From Thermomicrobiales bacterium (GTDB lineage Bacteria > Chloroflexota > Chloroflexia > Thermomicrobiales > UBA6265), in contig JAWKPF010000039.1 in assembly GCA_041390825.1 (NCBI GenBank), forward strand, positions 1 to 37,137: a DNA stretch of 37,137 nt, given 5' to 3'. Below, one piece after another: positions 8,443 through 16,766 of the stretch. Under the pieces are notes generated by a model, which had not been told where the DNA came from, ran no database searches, and worked only from the letters and a program-made list of their open reading frames with translations. Each line of letters opens with the position of its first letter. The stretch's first letter is position 1. Position numbers and translations under genes: made by a program.

Positions 8443-8475
8443 ATGAACGATTCCTCGAAAGGAGGGTGCCCATGA
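8443..8475 (+). CDS. Possible 10-codon leader peptide overlapping copA
   Basis: ATG at 8443 opens a 10-residue reading frame (MNDSSKGGCP) whose TGA overlaps the copA start as ATGA. The copA ribosome site (AAAGGAGG) lies inside it. Because the predicted transcript start coincides with this ATG, the mini-ORF would be leaderless. The single cysteine is suggestive, but a decapeptide frame can easily occur by chance. Confidence 0.35.
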   Translation: MNDSSKGGCP

Positions 8476-11042
8476 GCGCCACGCTCGATCCCATAGCCGA
8501 GTCCGCCATCGACGAGCGCCAGGTGACCATGGCGATCGAGGGAATGACCTGCGCGTCCTGCGTTCGCCGTGTCGAAAACGCGCTGGCGAAAACGGATGGT
8601 GTCCGTCAAGCAGCGGTCAATCTCGCCACCGAAGAAGCCACCGTTCAGTTCGACCCCAAGGTCGTTTCGCTGGAAACCCTGCAAAAAGCGGTCACCGATG
8701 CCGGCTACGGTGTCGCGACCGCAGAGCTCAGCCTTCCCGTCGAGGGCATGACGTGCGCGTCCTGTGTCCGGCGAGTGGAGAAGGCGCTGGAGGGTGTCTC
8801 CGGTGTCGAATCAGTGAACGTCAATCTCGCCACCGAAACGGCGACCGTGCGCTATCTACCCGGTTCTGCAACTCGCGCCGACATGGTTGCCGCGGTCGAA
8901 AGCGCGGGCTATTCGGTTGCCCAGCAGGTCGAAGCGGACGACCTCGAGGACCTGGAAACACAGCGCGAGGCGCAGCGCGCCCGTGACCTGCGCAAGCTCG
9001 CGCTCAAGGCCGGGGTCAGCCTGGCGGTTTCTGCCGTGCTGATGCTGCTCATGTACTGGCCCGACTGGCTGCTCGGCGGCCAACCGTTTTCCAGCATGGA
9101 GAACCTGAACAAGTTCATGTTCGTGCTCGCCACGCCGGTCCAGATTTGGGCAGGCTGGCAGTTCTACAAGACTGCCTTCGCGGCTGCCCGGCATGGCTCG
9201 GCCAACATGTCCACCCTGGTTGCCATCGGCACCTCGGCTGCCTATTTCTATTCTGTCGTTGCTACTTTCTGGCCCGAACGGCTCATGCGCGATCACATGG
9301 AGATGCCGGAGGTCTACTACGAGACCGCCACCGTCATCATTGGCCTGGTCCTGCTCGGCCGCTGGTTGGAAGCCCGCGCACGATTGCAAACCGGCGCCGC
9401 CATCAAATCGCTCATGGGACTCGCTCCCAAAACCGCACATGTGCTGCGCAATGGCGAAGAGGTGGAGATCCCGGTCGAAGAACTGCAGAAGGGCGATCTC
9501 ATCCGCGTCCGCCCGGGAGAGCGGGTTCCCACGGATGGGGTGATCGTCGAAGGCGCTTCCGCGGTCGATGAAAGCATGCTCACAGGAGAGAGCATCCCCA
9601 TCGAGAAGGGGATCGGCGACCAGGTCATCGGCGCGACGTCGAACACCACAGGCTCATTCGTCTTCCGCGCGACCAACGTCGGCAAGGACACCGCGCTCGC
9701 GCAGATCGTCAAGCTCGTCAGCGACGCCCAGGGTTCGAAGGCGCCGATTCAGCGGTTGGCCGATCAGATCTCGGCCTATTTCGTCCCGGTCGTGCTCGCG
9801 CTCGCTGCGCTGACGTTCGCGATCTGGTATGTCGTCGGACCTGAACCGAAGTCGACCTTCGCGCTGGTTTCAGCCATTTCCGTGCTCATCATTGCGTGCC
9901 CATGCGCCATGGGTCTGGCCACTCCGACCGCGATCATGGTCGGTACCGGCCGGGCGGCGCAACTTGGCGTGCTCATCAAGAACGCCGAGGCGTTGGAGCA
10001 GGCCCACTCGGTCGACACGGTTCTGCTGGACAAGACCGGTACGATCACCCGAGGCAAGCCGTCGCTCACCGACGTAATCGTCGTGGATGGATTCGACAAG
10101 GGTGAGGCATTGCGGTTGGCGGCATCTGCCGAGGTCGGGTCCGAGCATCCTATCGCGCAAGCGATCGTCGGGTCTGCCCGCGCGGAGGGCGTCGTGCTGT
10201 CGAACGTCGAGGCGTTCCAGGCGATCTCCGGTCATGGTGTCGAAGCTCGTATCGATGGCAAGCGCGTCTTGCTCGGCAACGACGCGCTCATGTCTCGCGA
10301 GGGTATCGAGACAGCGCCACTGCGCGACGAGCACGCGCGCTTGTCGTCTGGAGGCAAGACCGCCATGTATCTGGCTGTCGATGGCCAATTGGCCGGGCTT
10401 CTTGGTGTGGCCGATACGGTCAAGTCCGAATCTCGCGATGCGATTCGGCAAATGGAGACGCTGGGACTCGAAGTCTGGATGGTTACTGGCGACAGCCGCG
10501 CGACCGCGGAAGCCATCGGCGCCGAAGTTGGCATCCCACCGGAGCGAATCCTGGCCGAGACGCGTCCGGACCAGAAAGCCGAACGCGTGTCGACCTTGCA
10601 AGCCGATGGCAAGACCGTTGCCATGGTCGGCGATGGCATCAATGACGCGCCAGCACTTGCGCAAGCGAATCTGGGCATTGCGATTGGTACCGGCGCGGAC
10701 ATCGCCATGGAAGCCAGCGACGTGACGCTCATCGGCGGCGACCTCCACGGTGTTTCCACCGCGGTTGCGCTCTCGCGCCGCACGATGCGGATCATCCGCC
10801 AGAATCTCTTCTGGGCGTTTGGCTACAACGTGCTTCTGATTCCAGTGGCGATGGGCGTGCTCTACCCGTTCACCGGGCACCTGCTCAACCCGGCGCTGGC
10901 TGCCGGCGCCATGGCGATTTCCAGTGTGTCTGTGGTGACGAACTCGTTGCGTCTCCGTTCGTTCGAGCCGCCAGCAGAACGGCCGAACACACCCGGGAGC
11001 CGTCCGGTCGCCAGGCTGGAACAGCAGCCGGTCACGCAATAG
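8472..11042 (+). CDS. copA: Copper-exporting P1B-type ATPase with two HMA domains
   Basis: 856 aa. Two N-terminal heavy-metal-associated domains each carry GMTCASC (Cys27/Cys30 and Cys95/Cys98) and share the run CVRRVE. Then follow membrane helices, the actuator TGES (371-374), the intramembrane CPC (476-478), the phosphorylated Asp520 in DKTGT, the HP motif typical of P1B pumps in SEHPIAQAIV, and the hinge GDGINDAP (720-727). This is a P1B-1 Cu(I) exporter of the inner membrane. ATG 8472 is preferred over the in-frame GTG at 8466 because AAAGGAGG ends six bases before it. The CsoR-type operator upstream supports copper control. No copZ chaperone gene is adjacent. Confidence 0.97.
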   Translation: MSATLDPIAESAIDERQVTMAIEGMTCASCVRRVENALAKTDGVRQAAVNLATEEATVQFDPKVVSLETLQKAVTDAGYGVATAELSLPVEGMTCASCVRRVEKALEGVSGVESVNVNLATETATVRYLPGSATRADMVAAVESAGYSVAQQVEADDLEDLETQREAQRARDLRKLALKAGVSLAVSAVLMLLMYWPDWLLGGQPFSSMENLNKFMFVLATPVQIWAGWQFYKTAFAAARHGSANMSTLVAIGTSAAYFYSVVATFWPERLMRDHMEMPEVYYETATVIIGLVLLGRWLEARARLQTGAAIKSLMGLAPKTAHVLRNGEEVEIPVEELQKGDLIRVRPGERVPTDGVIVEGASAVDESMLTGESIPIEKGIGDQVIGATSNTTGSFVFRATNVGKDTALAQIVKLVSDAQGSKAPIQRLADQISAYFVPVVLALAALTFAIWYVVGPEPKSTFALVSAISVLIIACPCAMGLATPTAIMVGTGRAAQLGVLIKNAEALEQAHSVDTVLLDKTGTITRGKPSLTDVIVVDGFDKGEALRLAASAEVGSEHPIAQAIVGSARAEGVVLSNVEAFQAISGHGVEARIDGKRVLLGNDALMSREGIETAPLRDEHARLSSGGKTAMYLAVDGQLAGLLGVADTVKSESRDAIRQMETLGLEVWMVTGDSRATAEAIGAEVGIPPERILAETRPDQKAERVSTLQADGKTVAMVGDGINDAPALAQANLGIAIGTGADIAMEASDVTLIGGDLHGVSTAVALSRRTMRIIRQNLFWAFGYNVLLIPVAMGVLYPFTGHLLNPALAAGAMAISSVSVVTNSLRLRSFEPPAERPNTPGSRPVARLEQQPVTQ

Positions 11043-11054
11043 TTCACGGTCGCA

Positions 11055-11081
11055 GGGGCATCCGAGAAGATCGGATGCCCC
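11055..11081 (+). terminator. Intrinsic terminator after copA
   Basis: Perfect 11-base-pair stem (11055-11065 with 11071-11081), 5-base loop GAAGA, followed by TTTC. It lies 12 bases after the copA stop and 80 bases before the next gene. Confidence 0.8.
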
Positions 11082-11161
11082 TTTCGAGTGATTCGCGATC
11101 GAGCGATTTTGGTATATGATCGACAGGTCTTCTCGTCCGCGCTGGCAGCTCAGGGACCGTC

Positions 11162-12805
11162 ATGGAGATCTTCGGTCGAACTCCACACACCCCAACGTCC
11201 AGCTTCGAATGGCTGCTGACGATTGCCGTCCTGAGCAGCGTCGCGATCGCTGCAACCCGAGCGGCTGACTGGCCGAGCGCCGTTTTCCTGGTCTTCAGCG
11301 CAATCGCGTTTGGCGGTGTCGACACCACGAGCGCAGCAGCTGTGGGAGTCACGCTCGCCGCGCTCGTGGCCTATCGCTATCGTGGCCGCATCGTCCAGCC
11401 GGAATCCGGACCGAGAGCGCTGCGTGAAGGCTCGGTTCTGGCTGGGCTTCTCTTGCTCTATGCTGTCGGCCTCAATCTGTTGCGCCCCGGTTGGCATGAC
11501 TCGCTGGTCAATACTCAGGCCATCATCGACTTCGAACGCAACCTCCATATCGATCCCGAGGCCGGTCTGCAGCGCTGGTTGCTCGCGCATGATCGGCTGC
11601 TGCCGATCGCCAACGCAATCAGCTCATGGCTCTTCCTTCCTCTGTTGGCGGGAACCTTCGGATGGCTCTATCTGACGCAGGATGGTCTGTTTCGCCAGTT
11701 CCGCAGCGCGCTGGCGATCTCCGGGTTCCTTGGTTTCTGCGTGTTCGCATTGCATCCGATCGTTGCTCCCGGGCATATGCCAGGAAGCGGGTTGGTGGAT
11801 ACCCTCTCTCGCTCTGGCAGCACCGACGGCGGTCGCATGCTGCTCGTGTCGACAGTGAGCCTCCATGTTGGTTGGGTCGCTCTCAGCGGGGCGGCCCTCT
11901 TTGTCGGCACACAGAGTCGCTTGCGCTGGATCTGGTTGATTGGTCCGACGGTTGCAATGATCCTGGCGGTCATGGCGACCGGACAGAGCTATGTGGTCGA
12001 TTGGTTCGTGGGTATCACGATCGCGCTGGGACCGTTCCTTGTCATACAGTGGGTCGATCGCAAACTTGGTGGACCGTACTACTTCTCGCTTTCGACACTG
12101 GCGCCGTCCCGTATTGGCGCGGAACTCAACGCCGCTGCCCGCGAGATTGCCGATGTTCCCCGACTGCGCGCCACGGTCTATTCACTTGGGGCTCTGCTGA
12201 CCTACCTCATCGTTCGGCAGGTGGTTGACCCAGGTTTCACGCGCTATTGGGGATACATGGTGGCCCAGATTGCGTTGACGATCCTCATCGTCATCGTTTT
12301 CAGCGTGCATTTTTCGGAAGAAGGCGGTTTTTCGGTGCTCACGCATTCCATCGTGATCGTCACGACTTACGCCGATACGTTGGGCACCGCCGCGCACATG
12401 TACGACCGCTTCATCTCGTACGACAAGTTCACCCACTTTTTCGGTTGCGCCGCAGTTGCCTCGGCTATGGGCGATCTGCTCATCAACATGTCCCGCCGCG
12501 GAACGATCGATTGGCCGCCGGTGAAGCTTCTGCTCGTCGCGGCGGCACTCGCGATCGGCGCCGGAATGGCGTGGGAAATCTATGAATACATCGGCGATCA
12601 CTTGCTGGACACCGGGCGCCACAACGGGCGAGTCGATACGACCTATGACCTGATCTCTGACACCATCGGAGCGATTGTGGCGATCTGCTTCCTCTACTGG
12701 TGGCACTTCACGTCGCCGGCGGCGGTGGGAGCCAACCGGCGGCCGGCTCCAGCCGCGCCTCGGATCGAAGACGATCTTCATCGTCTGGATCTGCGTGATC
12801 GATGA
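11162..12805 (+). CDS. Membrane fusion protein: PAP2_3-like domain plus DUF2238/YjdF-like domain
   Basis: 547 aa and largely transmembrane. The N-terminal half resembles the PAP2_3 (Aur1/Ipt1-like) group: FERNLHIDPE near residue 125, an APGHMPGSGLVDT segment near 204-214, SLHVGW with His235, and TGQSYVVDWFVG at 273-284. In active relatives the last motif reads like TGNHYxxD; here Ser276 replaces the histidine while Asp280 is kept. After about residue 325 the protein has a second set of helices with YDRFISYDKFTHFFG, WEIYEY and DTTYDLISDTIGA, as in DUF2238 (YjdF) proteins. Its stop overlaps the manA start (ATGA). Function unknown; a lipid headgroup or phosphate role is possible only if catalysis survives without the histidine. 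Confidence 0.78.
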   Translation: MEIFGRTPHTPTSSFEWLLTIAVLSSVAIAATRAADWPSAVFLVFSAIAFGGVDTTSAAAVGVTLAALVAYRYRGRIVQPESGPRALREGSVLAGLLLLYAVGLNLLRPGWHDSLVNTQAIIDFERNLHIDPEAGLQRWLLAHDRLLPIANAISSWLFLPLLAGTFGWLYLTQDGLFRQFRSALAISGFLGFCVFALHPIVAPGHMPGSGLVDTLSRSGSTDGGRMLLVSTVSLHVGWVALSGAALFVGTQSRLRWIWLIGPTVAMILAVMATGQSYVVDWFVGITIALGPFLVIQWVDRKLGGPYYFSLSTLAPSRIGAELNAAAREIADVPRLRATVYSLGALLTYLIVRQVVDPGFTRYWGYMVAQIALTILIVIVFSVHFSEEGGFSVLTHSIVIVTTYADTLGTAAHMYDRFISYDKFTHFFGCAAVASAMGDLLINMSRRGTIDWPPVKLLLVAAALAIGAGMAWEIYEYIGDHLLDTGRHNGRVDTTYDLISDTIGAIVAICFLYWWHFTSPAAVGANRRPAPAAPRIEDDLHRLDLRDR

Positions 12806-13749
12806 CGAACATCGCTCCTTTCCGTATCGAGACTGAGCTGAAAGAACGCGTCTGGGGCGGTTGCCGTCTGGGGGCCCACGATCCGCCGTATGGCGAGGCC
12901 TGGATCGTTTGCGATCAGAATCGCATTCTGGGTGGGCCGTACGATGGGCGGACGCTGGCGCAGCTGGTCGCCGATGCTCCGGTGGAGCTCCTGGGCGCGC
13001 CCGTCTTCGCTGCCGAAGGAGCGGTTTTCCCGCTCCTCATCAAGCTGCTCGACCCGGCGGACTGGCTCTCGATTCAAGTGCATCCTGACGATGCATTGGC
13101 TCGCGAGATCGAAGGCGAGGGGTTCCGAGGCAAGACCGAGGCCTGGTACGTGCTGGAAGCTACCCCGGGCGCAGAATTGATTGCAGGTGTTCGACCGGAG
13201 CACACTCCTCCCGAGGTGGCCTCTGCCATTCGCGATGGCTCGCTCGAGCCAATGCTGGAACGGCACAAGGTTCATCCCGGAGATGCGCTCCTGGTCGAGG
13301 CCGGGTTGATTCACGCGCTTGGTCCCGGGGTCTTCATCTATGAGGTGCAGCAAAGCTCTGATCTGACGTATCGCGTCTCGGATTGGGGACGTCCCGCGAG
13401 TGCCGGTCGCGCGCTACACATCGAGCAATCGGTCAAGTCATCCAAACCGGCATTGCGGCCTCGATTCGCGCCCAGGGTCGATCGCGTGCAGAATGGCTCG
13501 CGCCGCGTGCTCGGTTGCGCCTACTTTCAGCTCGACCTGGTCGTCTCAGACGGCGCCGGTATCGAACGCGACACCGGGCTACGGTCGTTCGAGGTGGTGA
13601 CAGCGATCGAAGGGAACGCGACGATCGCGGTCGATGGCGAGCGACTCACGCTGCAATGCTATGAATCGGCGGTTGTTCCAGCAGCCACGGGAGCATATCA
13701 GCTCGTCAGCGACGCGCCATTCCGTGCGCTCGTCTCATTCGTTTCGTAG
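12802..13749 (+). CDS. manA: Mannose-6-phosphate isomerase, class I
   Basis: 315 aa, the short bacterial form. Zinc-site residues are visible: Gln92 and His94 in SIQVHPDD, the glutamate in GKTEAWYV near residue 113, and the histidine in GLIHALG. The EVQQSSDLTYRVSDWGR segment is family-typical. The enzyme interconverts fructose-6-phosphate and mannose-6-phosphate, feeding GDP-mannose synthesis with the ManC encoded at 28588-29658. Its ATG overlaps the stop of the PAP2-like fusion gene, so both are co-translated. The last 52 bases overlap the 3' end of a small gene on the opposite strand. Confidence 0.93.
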   Translation: MTNIAPFRIETELKERVWGGCRLGAHDPPYGEAWIVCDQNRILGGPYDGRTLAQLVADAPVELLGAPVFAAEGAVFPLLIKLLDPADWLSIQVHPDDALAREIEGEGFRGKTEAWYVLEATPGAELIAGVRPEHTPPEVASAIRDGSLEPMLERHKVHPGDALLVEAGLIHALGPGVFIYEVQQSSDLTYRVSDWGRPASAGRALHIEQSVKSSKPALRPRFAPRVDRVQNGSRRVLGCAYFQLDLVVSDGAGIERDTGLRSFEVVTAIEGNATIAVDGERLTLQCYESAVVPAATGAYQLVSDAPFRALVSFVS

Positions 13750-14018
13750 GTTGTCCTCATGCCCCCGGCCGTACAGAGATCGTCTGGACATGCAGCGACC
13801 CAATCGTCACTCGACAACGTGGCAGGTGACCAGTCAGGGCCACCGATGCCTATCGCCGCCTGTGCCTCTGCCCACCGCTCACCTATTGGCATGATCGCTT
13901 CTCGAAACTCCGCAAGTCCTTCGCAGCCGGGCGCATAGTTCGCGCGAGACACCGCAGGCACCGCCAGCGCGAACACCGCCGCCAATACAAAGCACACGCT
14001 GTAAACCCATCGTTTCAT
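13698..14018 (-). CDS. Small exported protein of unknown function
   Basis: 106 aa. The first 25 residues are a clear Sec signal peptide: MKR, then a hydrophobic run VYSVCFVLAAVFALAV and a probable cleavage after SRA. The mature part is about 80 residues with three cysteines (CEGL, AACPDDLC) and a DDWVAACPDD segment; no family is recognised. ATG 14018 was chosen over an upstream ATG because AAGGAG lies just before it and the signal peptide begins there. The 3' end overlaps manA by 52 bases in convergent orientation. Likely periplasmic or secreted. Confidence 0.7.
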   Translation of the reverse strand: MKRWVYSVCFVLAAVFALAVPAVSRANYAPGCEGLAEFREAIMPIGERWAEAQAAIGIGGPDWSPATLSSDDWVAACPDDLCTAGGMRTTYETNETSARNGASLTS

Positions 14019-14059
14019 CCGGCTCTCCTTACGTACCCTAACCCCGCACATGAATGATG

Positions 14060-14090
14060 TTCGGCGAGGCGGTTGGACCACCTCGCCGAA
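14060..14090. terminator. Hairpin between the small exported gene and the FAH gene
   Basis: 10-base-pair perfect stem (TTCGGCGAGG, 14060-14069, with 14081-14090) and 11-base loop. It lies 60 bases beyond the FAH-family stop on the minus strand. There is no U-run on either side, so it may be a terminator acting with Rho or an RNA-stabilising hairpin. Confidence 0.4.
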
Positions 14091-14150
14091 TCTCGCGCGC
14101 ATATGCGGGGACTTCTGGTCAGTCTCGGGTTGTTCGCGGGACTGCCAGGC

Positions 14151-15035
14151 TCAGGCAACCATGACGTTCTTCAGCGTGCCCAGTTTCTCGACCTCGACCA
14201 CGACTTCGTCGCCCGGTTTCAGCCACGGCTTGTCTTCGCGTCCCATCGCCACTCCTTCAGGTGTGCCGGTGACGATCAGATCCCCAGGCTCCAGCGTGAA
14301 ATAGCGCGAGATGTAGGAGACGATCTGCGCGACGGTGAAGATCATGTCGCCCGTGTTCGAGTCCTGGCGGATCTCGCCATTGACCCAGGTCTTGATGGAC
14401 AGGAGCTGAGGATCGCCAACTTCGTCGGCAGTGACCAGATAGGGCCCGACCGGCAGGAAGTTGTCGAGCGTCTTGCCGAGCAACCATTGGCTGGTGCGGG
14501 TTTGCAGATCGCGCACGCTGACGTCGTTCGATGTGACGTACCCGAGCACGTAGTCGAGCGCTTCGTCTTCGTTGACATTGCGAGCCGGTTTGCCGATGAC
14601 GACGCCAAGCTCGACCTCGTAGTCGTATTCCTTCGCAATCGGCGGCAATGAAACGCTATCGCCGTAGGACGCGATGGTGTTCAGGAACTTCGAAAAAAGC
14701 ACGGGGGTTTCGGGTACTGCCATGCCGGTCTCTGCAGCGTGGCGGCGGTAGTTCAGACCCACGCAGATGATTTTGCCCGGATCGGCGACGGCGGGGCCGT
14801 ATTGCATGCCCATCTCATCGAGCGTCCATTCGGCGGCGGAGTCGGATGCGGCAACCGCGTCCACCACGCCCTGCAGCGCGTCGATGGCCGGCGCGCCGAC
14901 CTCGATGACTTCGATCAGCGAGCTGGGCGCATCGAGTCCAAGCGCGTCCGCCGCGGCGGCCACGTCGACGACGCCACTGTCGGTCTTCACACCGAGCGCT
15001 AGCCCGTCGCCACCCTGGAACTGGAGCAACTTCAT
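14151..15035 (-). CDS. Fumarylacetoacetate hydrolase-family protein
   Basis: 294 aa. The C-terminal FAH domain shows the metal-binding set: DYEVELGVVIG (two glutamates), the aspartate in TSNDVSVRDLQ, and TGTPEGVAMG. The N-terminal 60-70 residues form the small lid-like domain. Members hydrolyse or decarboxylate acylpyruvates and oxopentenedioates, or hydrate 2-oxopent-4-enoate. ATG 15035 follows an AGGAAGG ribosome site. A second FAH-family protein with a different sequence is encoded at 34880-35791. Exact substrate unknown. Confidence 0.92.
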   Translation of the reverse strand: MKLLQFQGGDGLALGVKTDSGVVDVAAAADALGLDAPSSLIEVIEVGAPAIDALQGVVDAVAASDSAAEWTLDEMGMQYGPAVADPGKIICVGLNYRRHAAETGMAVPETPVLFSKFLNTIASYGDSVSLPPIAKEYDYEVELGVVIGKPARNVNEDEALDYVLGYVTSNDVSVRDLQTRTSQWLLGKTLDNFLPVGPYLVTADEVGDPQLLSIKTWVNGEIRQDSNTGDMIFTVAQIVSYISRYFTLEPGDLIVTGTPEGVAMGREDKPWLKPGDEVVVEVEKLGTLKNVMVA

Positions 15036-15127
15036 CTGTTGGGTTTCCTTCCTCGTTTTCGTACTGCGATCGGTCGATCAACCGGAGTAGGGTACCAAAA
15101 CGGTGACAATTACTGACACAGTACAGG

Positions 15128-15155
15128 AACGGGGTGGCTCGACGGCCACCCCGTT
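15128..15155 (-). terminator. Terminator hairpin after lpdA
   Basis: Perfect 11-base-pair stem (AACGGGGTGGC, 15128-15138, with 15145-15155) and 6-base loop, starting 28 bases after the lpdA stop on the minus strand and 93 bases before the FAH start. The U-run is poor, so efficiency is uncertain. Confidence 0.6.
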
Positions 15156-15183
15156 GCACGCGATTCGAGATCGAGATCTCGGT

Positions 15184-16608
15184 CTAGATATGGATCGCGT
15201 GACCGAGCCAGTCGTGCGCGGCTTCGCCGATGACCTCAGAGATGGTCGGGTGCGGATGCACCGCGATCGCCAGCTCCTCCGGAGTGCTTTCCAGCAACCG
15301 GGCAACACCGCCCTCGGCAATCATCTCGGTGGAATGCGGACCGATGATGTGCAGTCCGAGCAAATCCTTGGTGTCGGCATCGGCAACGATCTTCGCGAAA
15401 CCGTCGGTATGTCCCTCGATGACCGCTTTCGCGTTCGGCTTCATCGGGAACTTGCCGACCTTCACGTTGTATCCGCGATCTTTGGCAACCTGCTCCGAAA
15501 GGCCGACGCTGCCGATTTCCGGCTCGCAATAGGTGCACGATGGGGAGTTCATCTCTTCGTTCAGCGGGAAGGGGTTGAGCCCCATGATGTGCTCGACGGC
15601 GATGATGCCATGGTGCATCGCGGTGTGGGCCAGCAGCTGCTTTCCGTTGACATCGCCGATGGCGTAGATATGCGGAATTTTGGTCTGCTGCATGTCGTTG
15701 ACCGGGATGTACGACCCCTTGGTCTCGATGCCAAGTTTCTCGAGGCCAATGTTCTCGATATTCCCCTGGCGGCCGATGGCCACCAGCAGGGTCTCTCCCT
15801 CGACCACGCTTTCCTTGCCCTTGGCATCGGTCACGCGCATCTTGATGCCGTTCTTGCCGAGTTCGATGTCATTCGCGGTTGGCCGAGCGCCCTGGATCAC
15901 CGGCAGCTTCTGGCGCTGGAACGAGCGCGCCAGTTGGTCGGAGATTTCCTTGTCCTCCATCGGCACGACATTGCCGACCAGCGTGGTCGGGGTGCCGTAG
16001 CGGTGATAGACCGAGGCCCACTCGACGCCGGTAGCGCCGCCTCCGCGGATGATGAAGCTCTTCGGCAGTTTCTCCAGCACGACCGCATGGTCCGAGTTTA
16101 TGACCTGCTTGCCGTCGTATGGCACGCCGTCGATCGGGCGCGGGCGCGAACCGGTGTTGATGATGATGTACTTGCCCTTGATGCTGAAGGGCGCGCTACC
16201 GTCCTTGGGGGTCACACCGACGGTGTGATCGTCGATCAGCTCGCCGCGGCCCAGGAAGACCGGGATCTTGTACTTTTTGTCGAAGAGATACTGCAGACCC
16301 TTGTACTGGCCCTCGACGACCTTGAGCGAGCGGTTGAGCGCGCCGTCATAGTCGAACTCGATGTCGCCCTTGACATGCACGCCGAACTCCGCAGCGCTTT
16401 TCACCTGATCGAAGACATCGGCCGATTTCAGGAAGGCCTTGGTGGGGATGCAGCCACGATGCAGGCAGGTCCCTCCGAGAATCAGTTCTTCGACCACGCC
16501 GACCTTGAGGCCGAGCTGGGTGGCGCGGATCGCGGCCACATAGCCGCCCGTGCCGCCGCCGAGCAGGACAAGATCGAACTCGTGCGTTGCCGCCGATACG
16601 TCCGCCAT
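15184..16608 (-). CDS. lpdA: Dihydrolipoyl dehydrogenase
   Basis: 474 aa. FAD motif LGGGTGGYVAA (residues 16-26), redox-active disulfide Cys48/Cys53 in GGTCLHRGCIPTK, NAD domain motif GGGATGVEWA, a second FAD contact AIGDVNG, and the C-terminal catalytic His-Glu pair region HPHPTISEVIGEA. This is the E3 flavoprotein of 2-oxoacid dehydrogenase complexes and the glycine cleavage system, reoxidising dihydrolipoamide with NAD+. No E1, E2 or glycine-cleavage genes are adjacent; it is a single-gene unit bounded by a hairpin on the 3' side and a divergent promoter region on the 5' side. Confidence 0.97.
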   Translation of the reverse strand: MADVSAATHEFDLVLLGGGTGGYVAAIRATQLGLKVGVVEELILGGTCLHRGCIPTKAFLKSADVFDQVKSAAEFGVHVKGDIEFDYDGALNRSLKVVEGQYKGLQYLFDKKYKIPVFLGRGELIDDHTVGVTPKDGSAPFSIKGKYIIINTGSRPRPIDGVPYDGKQVINSDHAVVLEKLPKSFIIRGGGATGVEWASVYHRYGTPTTLVGNVVPMEDKEISDQLARSFQRQKLPVIQGARPTANDIELGKNGIKMRVTDAKGKESVVEGETLLVAIGRQGNIENIGLEKLGIETKGSYIPVNDMQQTKIPHIYAIGDVNGKQLLAHTAMHHGIIAVEHIMGLNPFPLNEEMNSPSCTYCEPEIGSVGLSEQVAKDRGYNVKVGKFPMKPNAKAVIEGHTDGFAKIVADADTKDLLGLHIIGPHSTEMIAEGGVARLLESTPEELAIAVHPHPTISEVIGEAAHDWLGHAIHI

Positions 16609-16682
16609 GGGTGAGGATGGTCCCTTCCGTCATTGCCGCGCAGCTCCCGGATGGATGCGCGGTTCGTCGCCGAAAAACGGCG

Positions 16683-16704
16683 ATACTTTCAGTCCGAAAA
16701 GTAT
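16683..16704. promoter_or_regulatory. Dyad in the lpdA / M42-peptidase divergent promoter region
   Basis: Inverted repeat ATACTTT (16683-16689) and AAAGTAT (16698-16704) with an 8-base spacer. On the minus strand a TATACT, a plausible -10 box for lpdA, overlaps the right arm (complement of 16700-16705). No good -35 is seen. Possible operator; low certainty. Confidence 0.35.
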
Positions 16705-16766
16705 ACGCCTGCGCGCCAGTCAGCCTTTGTGAAGCGTCGCGCATCACCGCAAGGAGACCGCATCGA

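Noticed and set aside
14060..14090. Strong rho-independent terminator
   Set aside because: Stem is good but no U-run follows on either strand; kept only as a hairpin of low confidence.
15103..16614. 503-codon open frame on the plus strand over lpdA
   Set aside because: Shadow of lpdA, whose disulfide and FAD motifs are unmistakable on the minus strand.
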